DNA of 64,000 nucleotides from Littorina saxatilis (GCF_037325665.1 NC_090250.1:28513104-28577103), one strand, 5' to 3'; positions 33,554 through 46,336 are shown, counted from the first letter of the stretch. A program made the numbers and translations. Notes: generated by a model from the sequence alone, not told the origin.

Positions 33554-35443
33554 AATGTTATGTCATTGGAACATATAATTTATGAAAAAAAATCCTGTAA
33601 AATAGCTCAGCAGAGCACATGGACAAAAAAGTATACATAAACGTGTTTTTTTAAATTTGTCATAAAATCCGTTCCAATTGCATAACATTCTTGTGTTTGG
33701 ATTGTGAGTAAAACAAGCCTCCCATCGACATCTCCTGATTAGCGATTTAGAAACTGAACTCAAAAAGGAGAGAGTGAAAGGGCATGGAAAAGTTTATTTA
33801 CTGGTGTTCTGATTAGTGATACAATAACCCAAACAGATTCTCTCCAATGAAGTGCTTTCAACACTTGCTACATGATTACACACACATTTTTAGATTTCAT
33901 AGTGAACACACTTGGTGGTTAACTGATATGAACCCTGAACAAGGCCAGGTAACAGTAACGCTGACATTACACATGTATACAAGTTTCCAGGACACACAAA
34001 AACAGGCAAGGACTTAAGCAATTAGTTCAACTTTGTAAGCACCCTTGATGGTCGATCTTAGCACAGTCCAGTTTGTTACTGGTTTGGGTACAAGTCAGTG
34101 TTTGTATTGTTAAAATGAAAGCGTTTACCCTTTCGCTGCAAAACTGATTTTCAAATAATCAAGAAATGATGAACCCTTGTGACCTTCAAGGATTGATAAT
34201 TGAACACAGATGAATGCTGTATTTTTCAATAGTACCATTTCATGGGCCCTGTGTGTTTACTCCAGTCGCTGCCAGTAGATATTTGAATACAAAGCTCTAC
34301 TGTGTTTACCTAAATGGACAACTTACAATGTGCCTTTGTATCCAAAGAGATTGCAAAAGGCCTCACCATATTTCCCACTTGAATAACAGCATGTTACGAC
34401 TACCGTATTTGACGGATTACAAGACGCACCGTTTTATAAGCCGCACCCCCGACTTTAAAAAAAAAAATTGGGACGAGCCACGTATAGGCCGCGTCACTAT
34501 ATTAGCCGCCGTCGAAAAAAATATAATCAGATCGTGTCAATCAATCAAAACAACCAGGCAAACGAAAGTACGGTATTTGGCGAAATCGGCTCCGAGAATA
34601 AACAAGTGAAACAAAGAAGAAAAGTGAAAAAGTTTGAAGAAAAATATCACACACACAATTTGTAACCAACACACACATGTAGTCCCACCCGGAATAAGCT
34701 TTTTTGGGATGATTTACGACTTTTGCGCACATTTCGAGCAGACGAAAACACAACATGGCGGCTCTCGCTCCTCCAACTATCGCGAGACACAAAAAAAACG
34801 AAATCTCGCGCGCGCGAGATCCTGATACATCCGGTGTTTCTCTGTACGCTATCTTGTCACGACGACTTGTTGACAAACGAAGATTCGTGAAAGAAAGAGA
34901 AAAGCGCCGAGTCTTGAGTAGAGAGCTAATAAAGTACCGGTAATCGCTAATCGAGCGAAATGAAAATCCGCGGCGACTTCCATTAGGTGAATGCTATTCA
35001 AGTTTAGGTAACGTTTTAGCCGCACCTTTTTATAAGCCGCAATGCGATTTTTTTTGAAAAAAAGTCGCGGCTTGTAGTCCGTCAAATACCGTACTAAAAA
35101 AAAAATCTCAAAAAAGCCCATTGAAAAAAATGGAAGTCAAGGGACATTGTCTACAAAATACATGTATTGCGTTTAACATAAATTATCTCCCTTGAACAAC
35201 TTTTTTTTTTTAAGCCACTAAAAATATTTCATTGAAATACACCTCTGACTTGATTTGTAAACATTGTACTCGCCTATAACTTACTTGCAAAGATCTTTGA
35301 ATTTTTGCACACAGTCACAAAAAATCAATACCCCACAACACTTTACTTTTTTCAGACTGTGGACTATTAAGCATACTATATGTATCTTAGTTGCCATTTA
35401 CAAAAATAATAAAAATTAAATAAATCCTCCTGTTTTTTGACAG
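33554..35443. other. 3' flank / possible 3' UTR of MSL3 with a MITE
   Basis: AT-rich; no coding exon recognised. Contains the long-TIR element at 34403-35091. Confidence 0.5.
34403..35091. mobile_element. MITE with ~50-base terminal inverted repeats, TA-bordered
   Basis: The left arm CCGTATTTGACGGATTACAA and the right arm TTGTAGTCCGTCAAATACC pair, and GCACCGTTTTATAAGCCGCA also has an inverted partner near 35030. TA flanks both ends. The interior is GC-rich and includes an 18-base palindrome of CGCG type near 34803. Superfamily not assigned. Confidence 0.75.
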
Positions 35444-37794
35444 CTACAAGTAAAATTCCTGTTGATGATCCACGAGATGCCTGCAACACACAGAAACAAA
35501 CCATAAATACATTCCACACACAATAAAAGTTTCTCTTTTAACCTTTACCGGATCAAGCTTTGGACAGTACAGTCTGCATAACGCAGACCTATACTTTCTA
35601 AAGAAGGATTCAACATAAAAAGTATGAGTCACACACAACCTACGCTTTTCGAATGGCCATGAACGTTTTACCATCGATTTGCAAAGTATGGGTCGTACAC
35701 AACCCATGCCGTCCCATAAGGAATAAACCCCGTAAAATTCCTTCCATATTGGGTCATCAATGAGTAAACGAGTCAATGACCCACACAAATTCAGACTGTG
35801 TAGTTCAAATTTTGCCATTGCTTACTTGTTTGTTTACAAACAAAATCCTTTGAAAAGTTGTCGAAAGGAAGGTCCAATGGTGTTTTGGGATTACATGAAA
35901 TCTCAATCAAAAACTCTCAATAGTTTCAGAAATAGACACTTTTGTAAGGTTCTGGGCCATCCACGACACAGGAAGCACAGTGAAGGTTAAAATTATGGAT
36001 CAAATCTCACCTACACTGCACAAGGGAAAAAAAGTTAAACTGTTCTAGCGATATTCTGGAGAATGTATTGACAGAAAGCACATTAGTCGTTACACGGGTG
36101 ACTTTCCAGGAAGACAAAGGTGAGAAGAGTACTTACAGCAGACAATGGTGACAAAGTTTGACTAGCACCTCCAGTTTCTTCTCCTCAAATGGCATTCTGT
36201 TCAACAGCTCTGGTAGTTTCACTGAAAACAACAAAACATTGACATGTCTTTGCTTTTCTAGATTCTGGTTTTCATGGTTTAAAAGAGTGGCTACAGTTAA
36301 AAGCAAAACACATATTTCTGTATTTGCTTTCCCAGACTCTGTCTTTCATGGTTCACATGGGCTATTAAAAACAAAAAGTCACAGTTTCTCGGACTGAAAA
36401 TAAACTGAGAGTAAAATACCAGAAACCAACAAAGGGATACAAGTATGTCACACACAAAAACAACATTTTCTTTTAAACATAAAAATGCATGCACATGTAG
36501 ATATTGCAAATAAAAGTTGTTGTTTTTTTCTTCTTCCTTCTAGAAATAAACTTTAAGAGTTAAGGGAGGTTTTTTTTTCATTTTCGGTACCGTTATCATG
36601 TCCAAGAACAAGCACTAACAGCGAAATGTATTGCATAACAACAGATATTACTAGGAAAGGTGTAGCCTTACCAAAAAGCCTTAGCAGGTGTTGAACGCCA
36701 TACACCTGAGATGGGAGGACTGGGGGTTGCTTCCTGACCTCGGTGGGAACGATCTGCCAGGTGAGAATGTTGTGTGTCAGGTCCTCCTTTTGACCGTGGC
36801 TGGCACTTGCAACTGCCTCCGTGCCTGCAATCTGTTTGACAGGAGCATAAACAACATTTATCAATGTTAAAAAAACCTATGATGGTTTTGCCACTTGCAA
36901 TCTGTTTGACAGGACCAGAAACAAAATTAAGCAATGCTTAAAGCACTATGATGGCTTTGTAACTGGCTCCGTGCCTGCAATCTGTTTGACAGGACCAGAA
37001 ACAAAATTAAGCAATGCTTAAAGCACAACGATGGCTTTGCAACTGGCTCCGTGCCTGCAATCTGTTCGACAGGACAAGAAACAAAATTTAGCAATGTCAA
37101 AAGCACTATGATGGCCCTGCCTGGCAGCTACAACACATAAAAATAGCTCCTTTTTGTTTTAAACGCGAAGAAAGAAAGCTTTGTGTCTTACCTGACTCCA
37201 GGGATTAACCATTCCATTGTTGGTGGTGGAAGTAGAAGCTGGGGGAGAGAACTCTATCTCTGTGTCAGAGTTGTCTTCTACTTTGACCACCAATGGCTCT
37301 TCGTGAAGGCCTCGCCTCCGTGTTGCTCTGGGTGACAACTTTGGACTCGGGGCTCCATCCTGGGGAAAATAAAACGCCACAACCTGAGCATTCAAATATA
37401 TATAACAAATGCTAGGAGTGAAAGTATCTGGTGTCTTCCCCATAAAACTTCTCCTGCAGTGTTGTTTCCCAGGCCTCGGTCTTCAGTTATTTACGCATAC
37501 CTTTTTACCTGACGCATTTACTGACCCCAAGCCGGGCGAATGTCTGATAGCTTTAACCTGGAGGCTCTGGTTTTTTCTAAAAGGGAAAGTAAAATGATCT
37601 GAATATTGACATGTAGCAAAGGCTGGGAGTGGAAATACACTGGTGTCTTCCAAGTAATATTTTTAAGAGACGTGTCTAAACAGAAATATTTATGTGCATT
37701 TAGTCTATGGAAAATAATATTTTCTGCATCCAGCAGTGGGTTTTCTCTCCATCTAGCTCATCTAATCCTGCTTAAAGACACACTTTCCCCTTCA

Positions 37795-37870
<76 letters not shown>

Positions 37871-40800
37871 GTTTTTTCTGCCGTTTGGTGGGAACTGCAG
37901 CTGGTGCTGAATGGTCATCAGGGAAGGGGGGGTCAATGGTAGAGCGTCTGGTCATCCTCCTGGATGTTATGTCCGAGCTACTAGCAGCTTCTTCAACCTC
38001 GTGCTGCTCTGTGCGACTCTGTTTCTCAACTTTCTGGCTCGGTGGCCGACCTCGCCGAGGTTTGGACCCAGGGCTTGCTGGAGCTTTTTCTCTATAACGG
38101 GGAGACAAGGTTAAGATTAATGTGTGACCACATATGCTTTTCACCTGCAGGACATTTTGTAATGTGTGCGTGTGTGTGTGTGTGTGTGCAAGATACTGTG
38201 TGTGTGTGCATGAATGAGTGTGTGTGTGAGCGTGTGTGTGTTTTTAGTCAGAGCATAATAGTTGAAGACCCTGCTAGAAACTAATGTTTCAAGACCTGAA
38301 ATCCGTTACGTCTGAAAAAGTAACAGTGCTACGAACGAGAATACAGATAAACGACAACTGGTCAATTATAGCTGTACACAAACATCTTTTTCACGCAATT
38401 AGATGGTGTAAAATGCCCCTACATTTCATGGACCCCAGGGATGACATCTCCAGGCTTTGTGTTCTTCATCACGCTTTCGTACTGCTCTTGCTCCGTGGCG
38501 TACAGGAGGATGATGGGAAGGGTGAAGTCGAACAAAATGCGCAGACCATCCACAAGCTCCTTACTCAGTGCAAACCTGCAATGTAGAGGCCATATGGGTA
38601 TCTAAGAGCACAAACACAATAATAATTATGCATAATATTTATAAAGCGTGTGTATCCAGGGTTTAAACCCTGCTCAAAGCGCTGTATAATCATCGGGGAA
38701 AAAAAACTAACATAACATTATTTACAGTGCAACCACACACATATCAATGAATAACACATTGCACTATAATATATTATCACAAACACACGCACACACACAC
38801 AGGTACTATCTGCATGATTCAGGATAGCACAAACAACATTTTCAGGAAATCACAAAACTGATACCCTGCAAGAACAGCTTTGAACAAATATGTGGAAGAC
38901 GCACAAAAACTGAACTAACAAAAGCTTTCTAATACACACTGGCCTTATTTGTAAAACCACTTAAAGGAATGTTTCCATAAAAAAGCTTTATCAATGTATG
39001 GTAAGTAAGGTCATTCAGCAAGGTTTGGATTAAGACATGTAGTTCATCAACCTGTGGTAAAACTGGGAATAATACCTGTTCAGCCCTATATCAAAGGGAG
39101 CTGAGAGTTGAACTGTAGAAACACACACACACACACACACCTGGGACAACCAGACAATTACCTTGAAGAAACAAGAAGAGCAAACGCTCGATCGAGTCAC
39201 TTTCGCAGTTCTGAATATTATATGAGGCATCAGATGGACAGGAAGAAATTGCTATTCACAACACAATGAGTCACGTTCACATAAAATTTGAGCCCGGTCA
39301 CTTTTATAGTTTCCGAGAAAAGCCCAACGTTAAGTTGTGTGTTGCCGAACAGAAAAGGCTAGTTATCTCCCTTGTTTTTCTGATAACGTTCGTAAAAGGC
39401 TACAGATGTAAATACTTTGATGTAAAGAATAATCCTACAAAGTTTCAATCACATCCGATGAACTTTGTCAAAGATATAAAATGTCTAATTTTTCCTTTGA
39501 CGCTGACCTGTGACCTTGAAAAAGGTCAAAGGTCAACGAAACCATCGTTAAAGTGTAGAGGTCATTGGAGGTCACGACTAAACAAAATATGAGCCCGATC
39601 GCTTTGATAGTTTCCGAGAAAAGTCCAACGTTAAGGTGGTGTCTACGGACGGCCGGCCGGACAGACTAACACTGACCTATTACATAGAGTCACTTTTTCT
39701 CAAGTGACTCAAAGAGCCAACAAAACATTAAAGATAAAAACTTAAATGTAATCAACTAACATAACAATAAAAAGAAAGCAGGAACCAATCATTACAGTCC
39801 TGAAAATGGCGAGTATTTTACTCGCCATGGAGAGTAGAAACATGTACCAAATGCGAGTAAAGTTGCTGAAACAAATGGTTGGTTTGGCGAGTAAAATTTG
39901 CTCTCTGGCTAGTAAATTGTGAGAAGTACTAGCCAAAGGCCAGTGCCCCATTTTTTTTATACTTTCAACCCATTTGGAGCAGACACTTACACATTCTCTG
40001 CAGGCAGTCTGAGAACGTATTTTTCAACACGTGTTTTGTCCCTTTCCTTGGCTAGCGGATCCCTCTCGACAGGCTCACAGATGTAGTTCACGCAGAAAGT
40101 TTTCATGAACCCCTCAAGAATGTCCATCACGCACGGCTTGGCTGGAAGACTACACAGCTAGAAAAAGCCAGGAAAGAAAGATGAAATATTTATTACTGGA
40201 TGTTACAACTTACATGTATGTTCATGTTTTCATGCAAACAAAAGAAAAGAAAAAAAAACCTGGTACAAAGAGGTAAATATGACAGAAAAATCAGCTTGCA
40301 AAAAACATTAAAAAAACAAAATTGCAATTCTCACCAATGATAAAGGTATAATTATGAAACACTCCTTTTCCAAATGTTATCCAAATACACCAATTTCATG
40401 GATAACCACTCTGTAAAGTGTTACCTCCCTTGCACAGGACATCTCCCTCAAAGATGAGGACACACTTCTTGAACCAGATGTTTTCATGCACACTGTGAAT
40501 AAGAACATGTGATTTTGCAGAGCTTTCAATAAAATAAAATAAATGGTCACTTAGAACCCAGATGAACTAAGCAAAACAGAATGGTAATACATGTATTCTG
40601 AAATACTAGAAAATTCAGTAAAATTGAAATCACTTCTGACTGTTTGATTATTTCCTTTTCGATATTCTTCGACATCTGAACTGGTAAAACACTGCAAATG
40701 TCTGATCAATGCTTAAACCTACAGCATCATTATTTCAAGCCTACTTGGGGAGGTGCAGTTAGAAAAGAATTGAAAGGGGGGTCTGGTAGCTCAGTTAGAA

Positions 40801-43800
40801 GAGCACTGGAGTTGTGATCGCCGGGTCACATCCAGGGTTGGACAGTCCTCACGGAGACATTATCCATGTCTCATCCAATGTCACATTGTCAGCGTCAAGA
40901 CATTCGGTCATTCAGCCAGAAGCGCAGGTGGCTGGTAACACCACACACACCTGGGTAGCCAGACTCTTGTTGCTGCCAGCCTTCCACTGGGAAGGAACAA
41001 TGCAACTTTCCTAGCAATGAGATCATTAAGTATGAAATGAAAATGAAAGGGGGACCAATCATCTGACCTTGCCGCGTATGCTGACAGCAGTGTAATCATC
41101 CTCTAGTCGAGACTTCAGTATGTCAGGAATCTCTATGGTAACTGGAGAATTCTCCTGGGAACGCCTCGCTTGCTGCAAAAATAAATAAATGATGAGTATG
41201 ACAGACCTGTTTACCCTGAAATGAGGCAAGTGGAGCAAGGCCATGCTGAATGTGGAGTTTTGGGGATTCAAAGTGGAGTTTACATATATATATAAAACCA
41301 CGGAGTAAATATATTGCTGTGCAAACTGTAAGAAATAAAAAAAAGTATTTTCTGACCTTTATTCACTGCTGTTCTTTCTTTCTTTCTTTATTTGGTGTTT
41401 TACGTCGTTTTCAACCACAAAGGTTATATCGCGACGGTTCACTGCTGTTAAGTGTTTGATGAGAAGATAACTTTTTCATCAGTTTTCTTCAGATCTAGCT
41501 TGAGTTGACAGGGACTTGTAATAGGCACTTTTCAGTAGCAAACTGTTTATGGGATGCTGACTGCACGTGGCGAGTGCAGTCGAACAGACCACCGTGCTGG
41601 CAGAAAAAGTCCCATTTGCACAAGGAGCAGTGGACGAACAATTCTCCCTTTCTTGACGCTTGTAGACAAGGGTATTTGTCGTGATAGTTCTTTTTATATT
41701 TCTGTGAATGGACAGCAGAAGCACGTTTTTTTTTCATTACATGTTTTGCTGGTATTTCCTCAACGTCACTGTCGTCAGTCTCGCAAACGCAATTTCCTGA
41801 AACACCATCTTTGAAAAAGAGAGAGATTTTGAAAACGAGGCTACGATAATGCGTTCAACATACCAGCTGCCCGCTGGCAGTTGATTTGAAACTGACATGC
41901 CAGCCGCAGCGTGCGGGCAGAGATCTGATTGGAGCTATTGTTAGACCGCGCTGCGAAAAGTTGAGCCTTTGTTTGCGACCGACTCAAGTTAGGCTTATGC
42001 ACTGAATAATCGGTACTTGGTTAAAAACGGAGTTGGGGAATTCGAAATGCGAAGTCTCACTTTGAGCTGCGGAGTAAAAACAAAAATGCAGAGAAAACTC
42101 CGCTCAATGCGGGGGGTAAACAGGTCTGGTACGACGTCCAATAGTTCGTGCATTTCTGTGCTAAGTCCGTACCTCTGGCAACAAAAACATATATGACATA
42201 TCTTTTCTGGTTGCTACAAGAAACATATAAACAAATAAAACATTCTCAGAGAACAGCTGCATCTAGACAGAAATGAGTTACACAAGAACATGATTGACCA
42301 GTACCAACTACCATTGCCTTTGAGTGTGACATCCCTTTCTTTCTCAGCTACAGAAAGAAAGAAATCCACATTTTCATTTCAAGCACGGCAGAAGACTGCC
42401 TGGGAGCAGCATCTGCACAGAAAAAAGCTGACAAAAGTGCAAATTTCTGATAAAATTCACCAAAGTAAAAAGATTGTTTTCACCAGCATGACTACAATGT
42501 TCTCACAATTTCAAATAAAAAATTAAATGTTCACCGAGATTGTACCACCTGCTTTACCTGCTTCTTCCGTACTCGTTTCCTCTTCCCATTTTCTGAGTGG
42601 CTCTGGGGAAAAAAGTCAAGCAACAGCTTTGTGAGCATACATACATCAGAAAAACATTAAAAAAAGAGAAGGAAAAAGCTTGAGGATTCATACACTGCGT
42701 TCTATACAGGTCTGCAAAGTACAAAAATATCCTGGAAAAGTCTGAAAAGGTAACACAAGAATCCAGGTGTACAGAAGATGGAAATTATGCTGAAGAAACC
42801 AAGTAGCTAACACACAGCAATAGACAAAAAATATAAGGGGGTCAAAATCAAATCACTTCAGTCATTTGAATTAAAAAAAGAAAACATGTAGCCTTAAACG
42901 ACATAAAGACATTTCTCCACAATGAGAACAGAAAACTTAACTGAACGTAATATTAATATAATAACAAGAAACGCTAATCTTGCAAAACACTTGCATGGTT
43001 GGAGTTGTCCGTGTCGGAATCGTCACCACTGCCGCCACTGGACGTGTCACTCTCACTGTCGTACTGTGGCGGTGCCTTCACATTGGCCTCGCGCAGAATG
43101 AGGTCAATCTTGCGACGCCGTTGTCGGTTCTTGCGGCTAGGGGTGACAGACAAGAGACAAAATGTAACATTGTTTCACTTCTAAAAGGCTTGACATGTAT
43201 TTAAATATTTAAGATCAAACGGTCATTTTGACGATTTCAGTTTATCATCAATATCTTAGTGGATTTTTACTTGTAGTTTTACTTTCAAGTATTAGTACCT
43301 CTGCTGTGCCTGTGAATTTTGTACATTTTCCAGAATAGTTAATATCATCAAATGTTGCTCGCTCAAACAGTTCAGACAAAACTCAGCTAAATGTCTTGCA
43401 GTTGCAGCCTGTGTACCGTAATAAGAAAATGTTTCCTGTGTAATAAGAAAATGCTTCCTGTGTAATAAGAAAATGCTTCCTGTGTAATAAGAAAATGCTT
43501 CCTGTGTAATAAGAAAATGTTTCACTTACTACTTCTTGGCAGTTTCAGTCAAGCGTTTCATCAATGTCTTGTTATCCTCAGTGGCCTTCAGTATGAATGA
43601 CTCAGGAACTAGTCTGTCCCAGCTGCAAGCACAATGCACAGGTCACAGATAACAATCAATACTGCAAAACTGTGAAAATGTATAGCCTTCAACTGTTTCT
43701 TATCAAAACAAAAATATTCATACAAACACACAAACGGTTACAGTACACACGCATGCTCACATCATGCAACTTCATTCATGATGCATGAACACACACACAC

Positions 43801-45281
43801 ACACAAAACTGGTAACATTTTTCAAAAATAATGTAATGCACACCCCACCAGTGTTCTTACAATTACATCTTCAAAACATTTATATCATATAAATCATAAC
43901 ATGTTGCATCTCTTGGTATTCAATGATTTAGTCATGCCTTCTGCTAAAAATTCAAAGGACACCAGCTCAAGTTTGCAATTGCAGCATAAAATAACTGATT
44001 AAGAGTGAAACAATTACTGTCAATGTACATCACTACATGTTCTTCAAACCCTCTGAATAAAATGTTGTACATGTATTTCAACATCATTTTGTGTGGGTAT
44101 ACTTCTGCTTGGTCTTCAGTATCAAGAGTTATTTTACACATCCAATTGTATGTGATATCAAACACTCACCATTTATCTTCAATTTACGGACTTAGTCTTA
44201 GGCCTACCTGTTATTCCAACCCTGGAAATGCACCAGGTATGCAGCACACTTGCGACCCTGTTTGTCCTTGGATACCTGGCTGTCTAGCACCTGGAAGTCA
44301 AAGCAAAAAATGTCAGAATTCAGTCAAAATAGGCCCCTGAAAGTGAAATTGTGTGCCCATAGTCCAACTGATTGATGACTTTGCACCCCGTATTCCACTC
44401 ATGGGGTCTATAAATTAGTATAATTCATGATAAAAAATAGTAATCTAACTTAAAAACTTGCTTCGTCGCAAAATCCTTCTTTTCTCATTCAAACCAAGGA
44501 TATCATATTCACATAATCTTTTGGTGTGTTTTCAAAGTAAACTAATTTTAGTGTAATAAAAGCTATCAATCAATTTTCATTTGCAAGAAACTGACATGTT
44601 TTCTTATTTAATTTGGCGGTAAAGCATTTAGTCTGGAGTTTATTTTGGCAAAAGCCTGGCTGACGCCAGCAATACGAATAGCTGCACATGTTAGTGTGAG
44701 TGTGACTATCTTTTTCGTCAGGTCTCAACCGTCAACAGCTGAAACATTTGCCTTTTGCCCGCCAGCATTTCATGAGGCACTCAGAATGGCAGCTCAAGTA
44801 CGCAAAAAACAGACCTCAACACACTAGAGAGGTTTATTCCCTGCAGTTTTTGTTTTTGTACCTCTCTTACTCAGTGACAGTTAGTCTGCAGTCTCTGTAG
44901 TCTTATTTGTTGTTAATGTTATCGAGATAAAACACAACCCAAGACATGTATTAAATGTAAAATGATGTATCCACACACACACATATCTCCGAACTGTATT
45001 TGACGTAGAGCACAAAGAAATACAGGGAATCTCCTAAATTCACGGCTTCCATTCAAACCAAACCAAACCAAAAACTGACAGATCATGAATCAGTCTAGTC
45101 CTATCCTATAGCTATACCTTCACTGAATGAATCAAGGGTAGCCCAACCAGAGACAAAAGAAGACAACTTCATTCCTGTTTACCTTCGCATCATACAAAAC
45201 TCTGGCCTTTGTGGCATCAGGCTCGAAGCAGAGAACAACCTCACCAACTGAATGCTCAAATTTGATGCCTCTCTTTGCCAT
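35444..45281 (-). CDS. MSL3: MSL3 chromatin reader of the MSL complex, 13 coding exons
   Basis: Subunit of the nuclear MSL (KAT8/MOF) complex that acetylates histone H4 Lys16. Coding exons in transcript order: 45183-45281, 44208-44290, 43530-43622, 42995-43136, 42558-42602, 41068-41172, 39991-40157, 38423-38575, 37869-38091, 37192-37359, 36672-36831, 36137-36221 and 35444-35480. All phases agree and give 519 residues, against 521 in human. Residues 1-90 are the chromobarrel: [18 protein letters not shown] and HFQGWNNSWDR are close to human MSL3, and Y30, F55, W58 and W62 fall at the methyl-lysine cage positions. Residues about 160-300 and 430-519 are the split MRG domain ([40 protein letters not shown]). 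The linker carries an AT-hook-like PRRGRPP at 307-313. The match is better to MSL3 than to MRG15, since [14 protein letters not shown] and the long MRG insert are MSL3 features. Intron 4 probably starts with GC. Confidence 0.95.
36822..37085 (-). repeat. Tandem copies of the MSL3 exon 11 acceptor region
   Basis: About four ~80-base units repeat TGCAATCTGTTTGACAGGA (36826, 36897, 36977, 37057) with CTGGCTCCGTGCC and AAGCAATGCTTAAAGCAC. On the minus strand each unit recreates the AAACAG/ATTGCA acceptor and the first codons of exon 11. The copy closest to the exon is the one that gives the correct frame. Confidence 0.85.
37798..37868 (-). repeat. (AC)n microsatellite forming the MSL3 intron 9 donor
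   Basis: About 35 AC units on the plus strand, so the minus-strand intron starts (GT)n directly after the exon end AAAAAACAG. No other donor fits the phase. Confidence 0.9.
39170..39714 (-). mobile_element. Hairpin-ended dispersed repeat, young copy B
   Basis: Nearly identical to 30572-31127; the embedded 108-codon frames (39266-39592 and 30668-30994, on the plus strand) encode the same sequence. The CCGG block is shorter here. Confidence 0.85.
39795..39958 (+). mobile_element. hAT-like terminal fragment (GGCGAGTA family)
   Basis: Starts CAGTCCTGAAAATGGCGAGT, contains TTTTACTCGCCATGG and ends near AGTGCCCCA. Confidence 0.55.
40158..41067 (-). other. MSL3 intron 6
   Basis: Contains the SINE at 40781-41043. 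A short coding-like stretch at 40425-40500 on the minus strand was considered and not called. Confidence 0.8.
40781..41043 (+). mobile_element. tRNA-derived SINE, second family (ATGAAA tail)
   Basis: Head GTCTGGTAGCTCAGTTAGAA with A-box, B-box-like GGGTCACATCC, then body GCAGGTGGCTGGTAACACC and TTCCACTGGGAAGGAACAA, and tail ATGAAATGAAAATGAAA. Flanked by TGAAAGGGGG at 40771-40780 and 41044-41053. A common SINE type in gastropods, unrelated in body to the 1488-1868 family. Confidence 0.88.
41173..42557 (-). other. MSL3 intron 5
   Basis: Includes a 3'-end fragment (41378-41440, minus strand) of the (GAAA)n-tailed element seen at 10856-11230. A region at about 41480-42130 looks like a decayed repeat, with ACTCCG-type ends (GGAGTTTTGGGG near 41255; AACTCCGCTC near 42095), but no family was recognised. 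Confidence 0.55.
42603..42994 (-). other. MSL3 intron 4, probable GC-AG intron
   Basis: The only donor compatible with the phase of exons 4 and 5 is AACCAT/GCAAGT (GC at 42993-42994). The acceptor is TTCCCCAG at 42603 onward. No GT site nearby keeps the frame: the GT two bases further in would shift it. Confidence 0.75.
43440..43520 (-). repeat. Short 21-base tandem repeat in MSL3 intron 3
   Basis: Four to five copies of AAGAAAATGCTTCCTGTGTAAT just past the exon 3 donor. Confidence 0.95.
44291..45182 (-). other. MSL3 intron 1
   Basis: No repeat or additional exon recognised. GTAAAC donor after the first coding exon. Confidence 0.75.
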
Positions 45282-46336
45282 TTGGTGGAAAAAATCTGTT
45301 CTTTTCAAAACAAAAACACAAACCACTTTAGCGCGCGGAAATGGGAACTTAGTCCATGTCGCAAAACGGTCTTCCTGTTTTCATTGCTTGATAAGGTTTT
45401 AATTTCAGAAATAGTCAGTCAGTATTTTTCTCTAGTGACAACTTTTTTTGACGGGTATATATTTAGTGTATAAAGTTTAACGTATGCAGCATGAAAAAAA
45501 AAGTTTACGACTCAAACATTACAAAACAACGCCCGGAACTCAAGCGAACCGATGCGTGTGAATAATTTTGCTTAATTTTTAGCACTTGTAACTGAGGCTC
45601 GAGTGGTAGGTGTTTTATTTCGTTCAAAATGATTACTCTGTTTTGTGGCAAACATAGGCGACGACAAAATATCTGAGTTTACCCAGTACTTCTTTCCTTT
45701 TCAACGCGTAGCTCAGACGCAAAGTTTGTGAAGGGAGCTAAACGAGTAAAGAAGATTGAACAGGACTTTCTGCGAATAAGCCCCCTTTAGCTTACAGGTG
45801 TTGGTGGGGTCTGTTCTATGCAGCATAATAAATCCTTCCCTCAATTTTGTCGCAGGTGTGAATACACTTTGTTTGAGCAGTTTATATTCTCCACTCTAAT
45901 ATGCTGAAGGCAAAAAAAGAATTGAATGCAGATATATGAAGCTTCAGAACGAATGGAGAAGCAGAAGACGAAGTTAAAGTGATACAATTAGGCTGATTGG
46001 CAGTGTGTACACAAGCCTCCTTACACAACAGTTTGTACGTTACATACAAAATGTGAACAAAAAGTAGTTTCACGCAAAGTAAAGTAAAGACCCCGTTGCG
46101 TTTTATCCTTTAAAAAGTTGATCATCGCAGGCCTTCAACACGTGCATCAATCTATACTACACTCAGTGAAAGAAAGAAAACATCGAGTCATTCTTTAATC
46201 ACAGTTTAAAGAAACATTTATACTTTACTGAAAAGGAATACTTGCCTTTTTATTTTAGAAGCCGAGGCTCCACTTTCTGATGAAAACAACTGACACCCTC
46301 CATCTGCTCGGTAACCGGTCAGCATTGAAAAAACTA

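Larger units (their letters stand above)
38576..39990 (-). other. MSL3 intron 7 with dispersed repeats
   Basis: Contains the young hairpin-ended repeat (39170-39714), a hAT-like end (39795-39958) and a short AC tract. Confidence 0.8.

Noticed and set aside
40423-40500. Minus-strand coding-like stretch ([17 protein letters not shown]) in MSL3 intron 6
   Set aside because: Has an acceptor-like TTCACAG but no donor in suitable phase and no match to MSL3. The flanking exons already join in frame. Possibly a repeat fragment.
40781-40850. Possible tRNA gene (GTCTGGTAGCTCAG...)
   Set aside because: It is the head of a second SINE family with a tail and a 10-base target duplication.
44645-44827. 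60-codon frame in MSL3 intron 1
   Set aside because: No homology recognised and the exons on both sides join in phase 0 without it.
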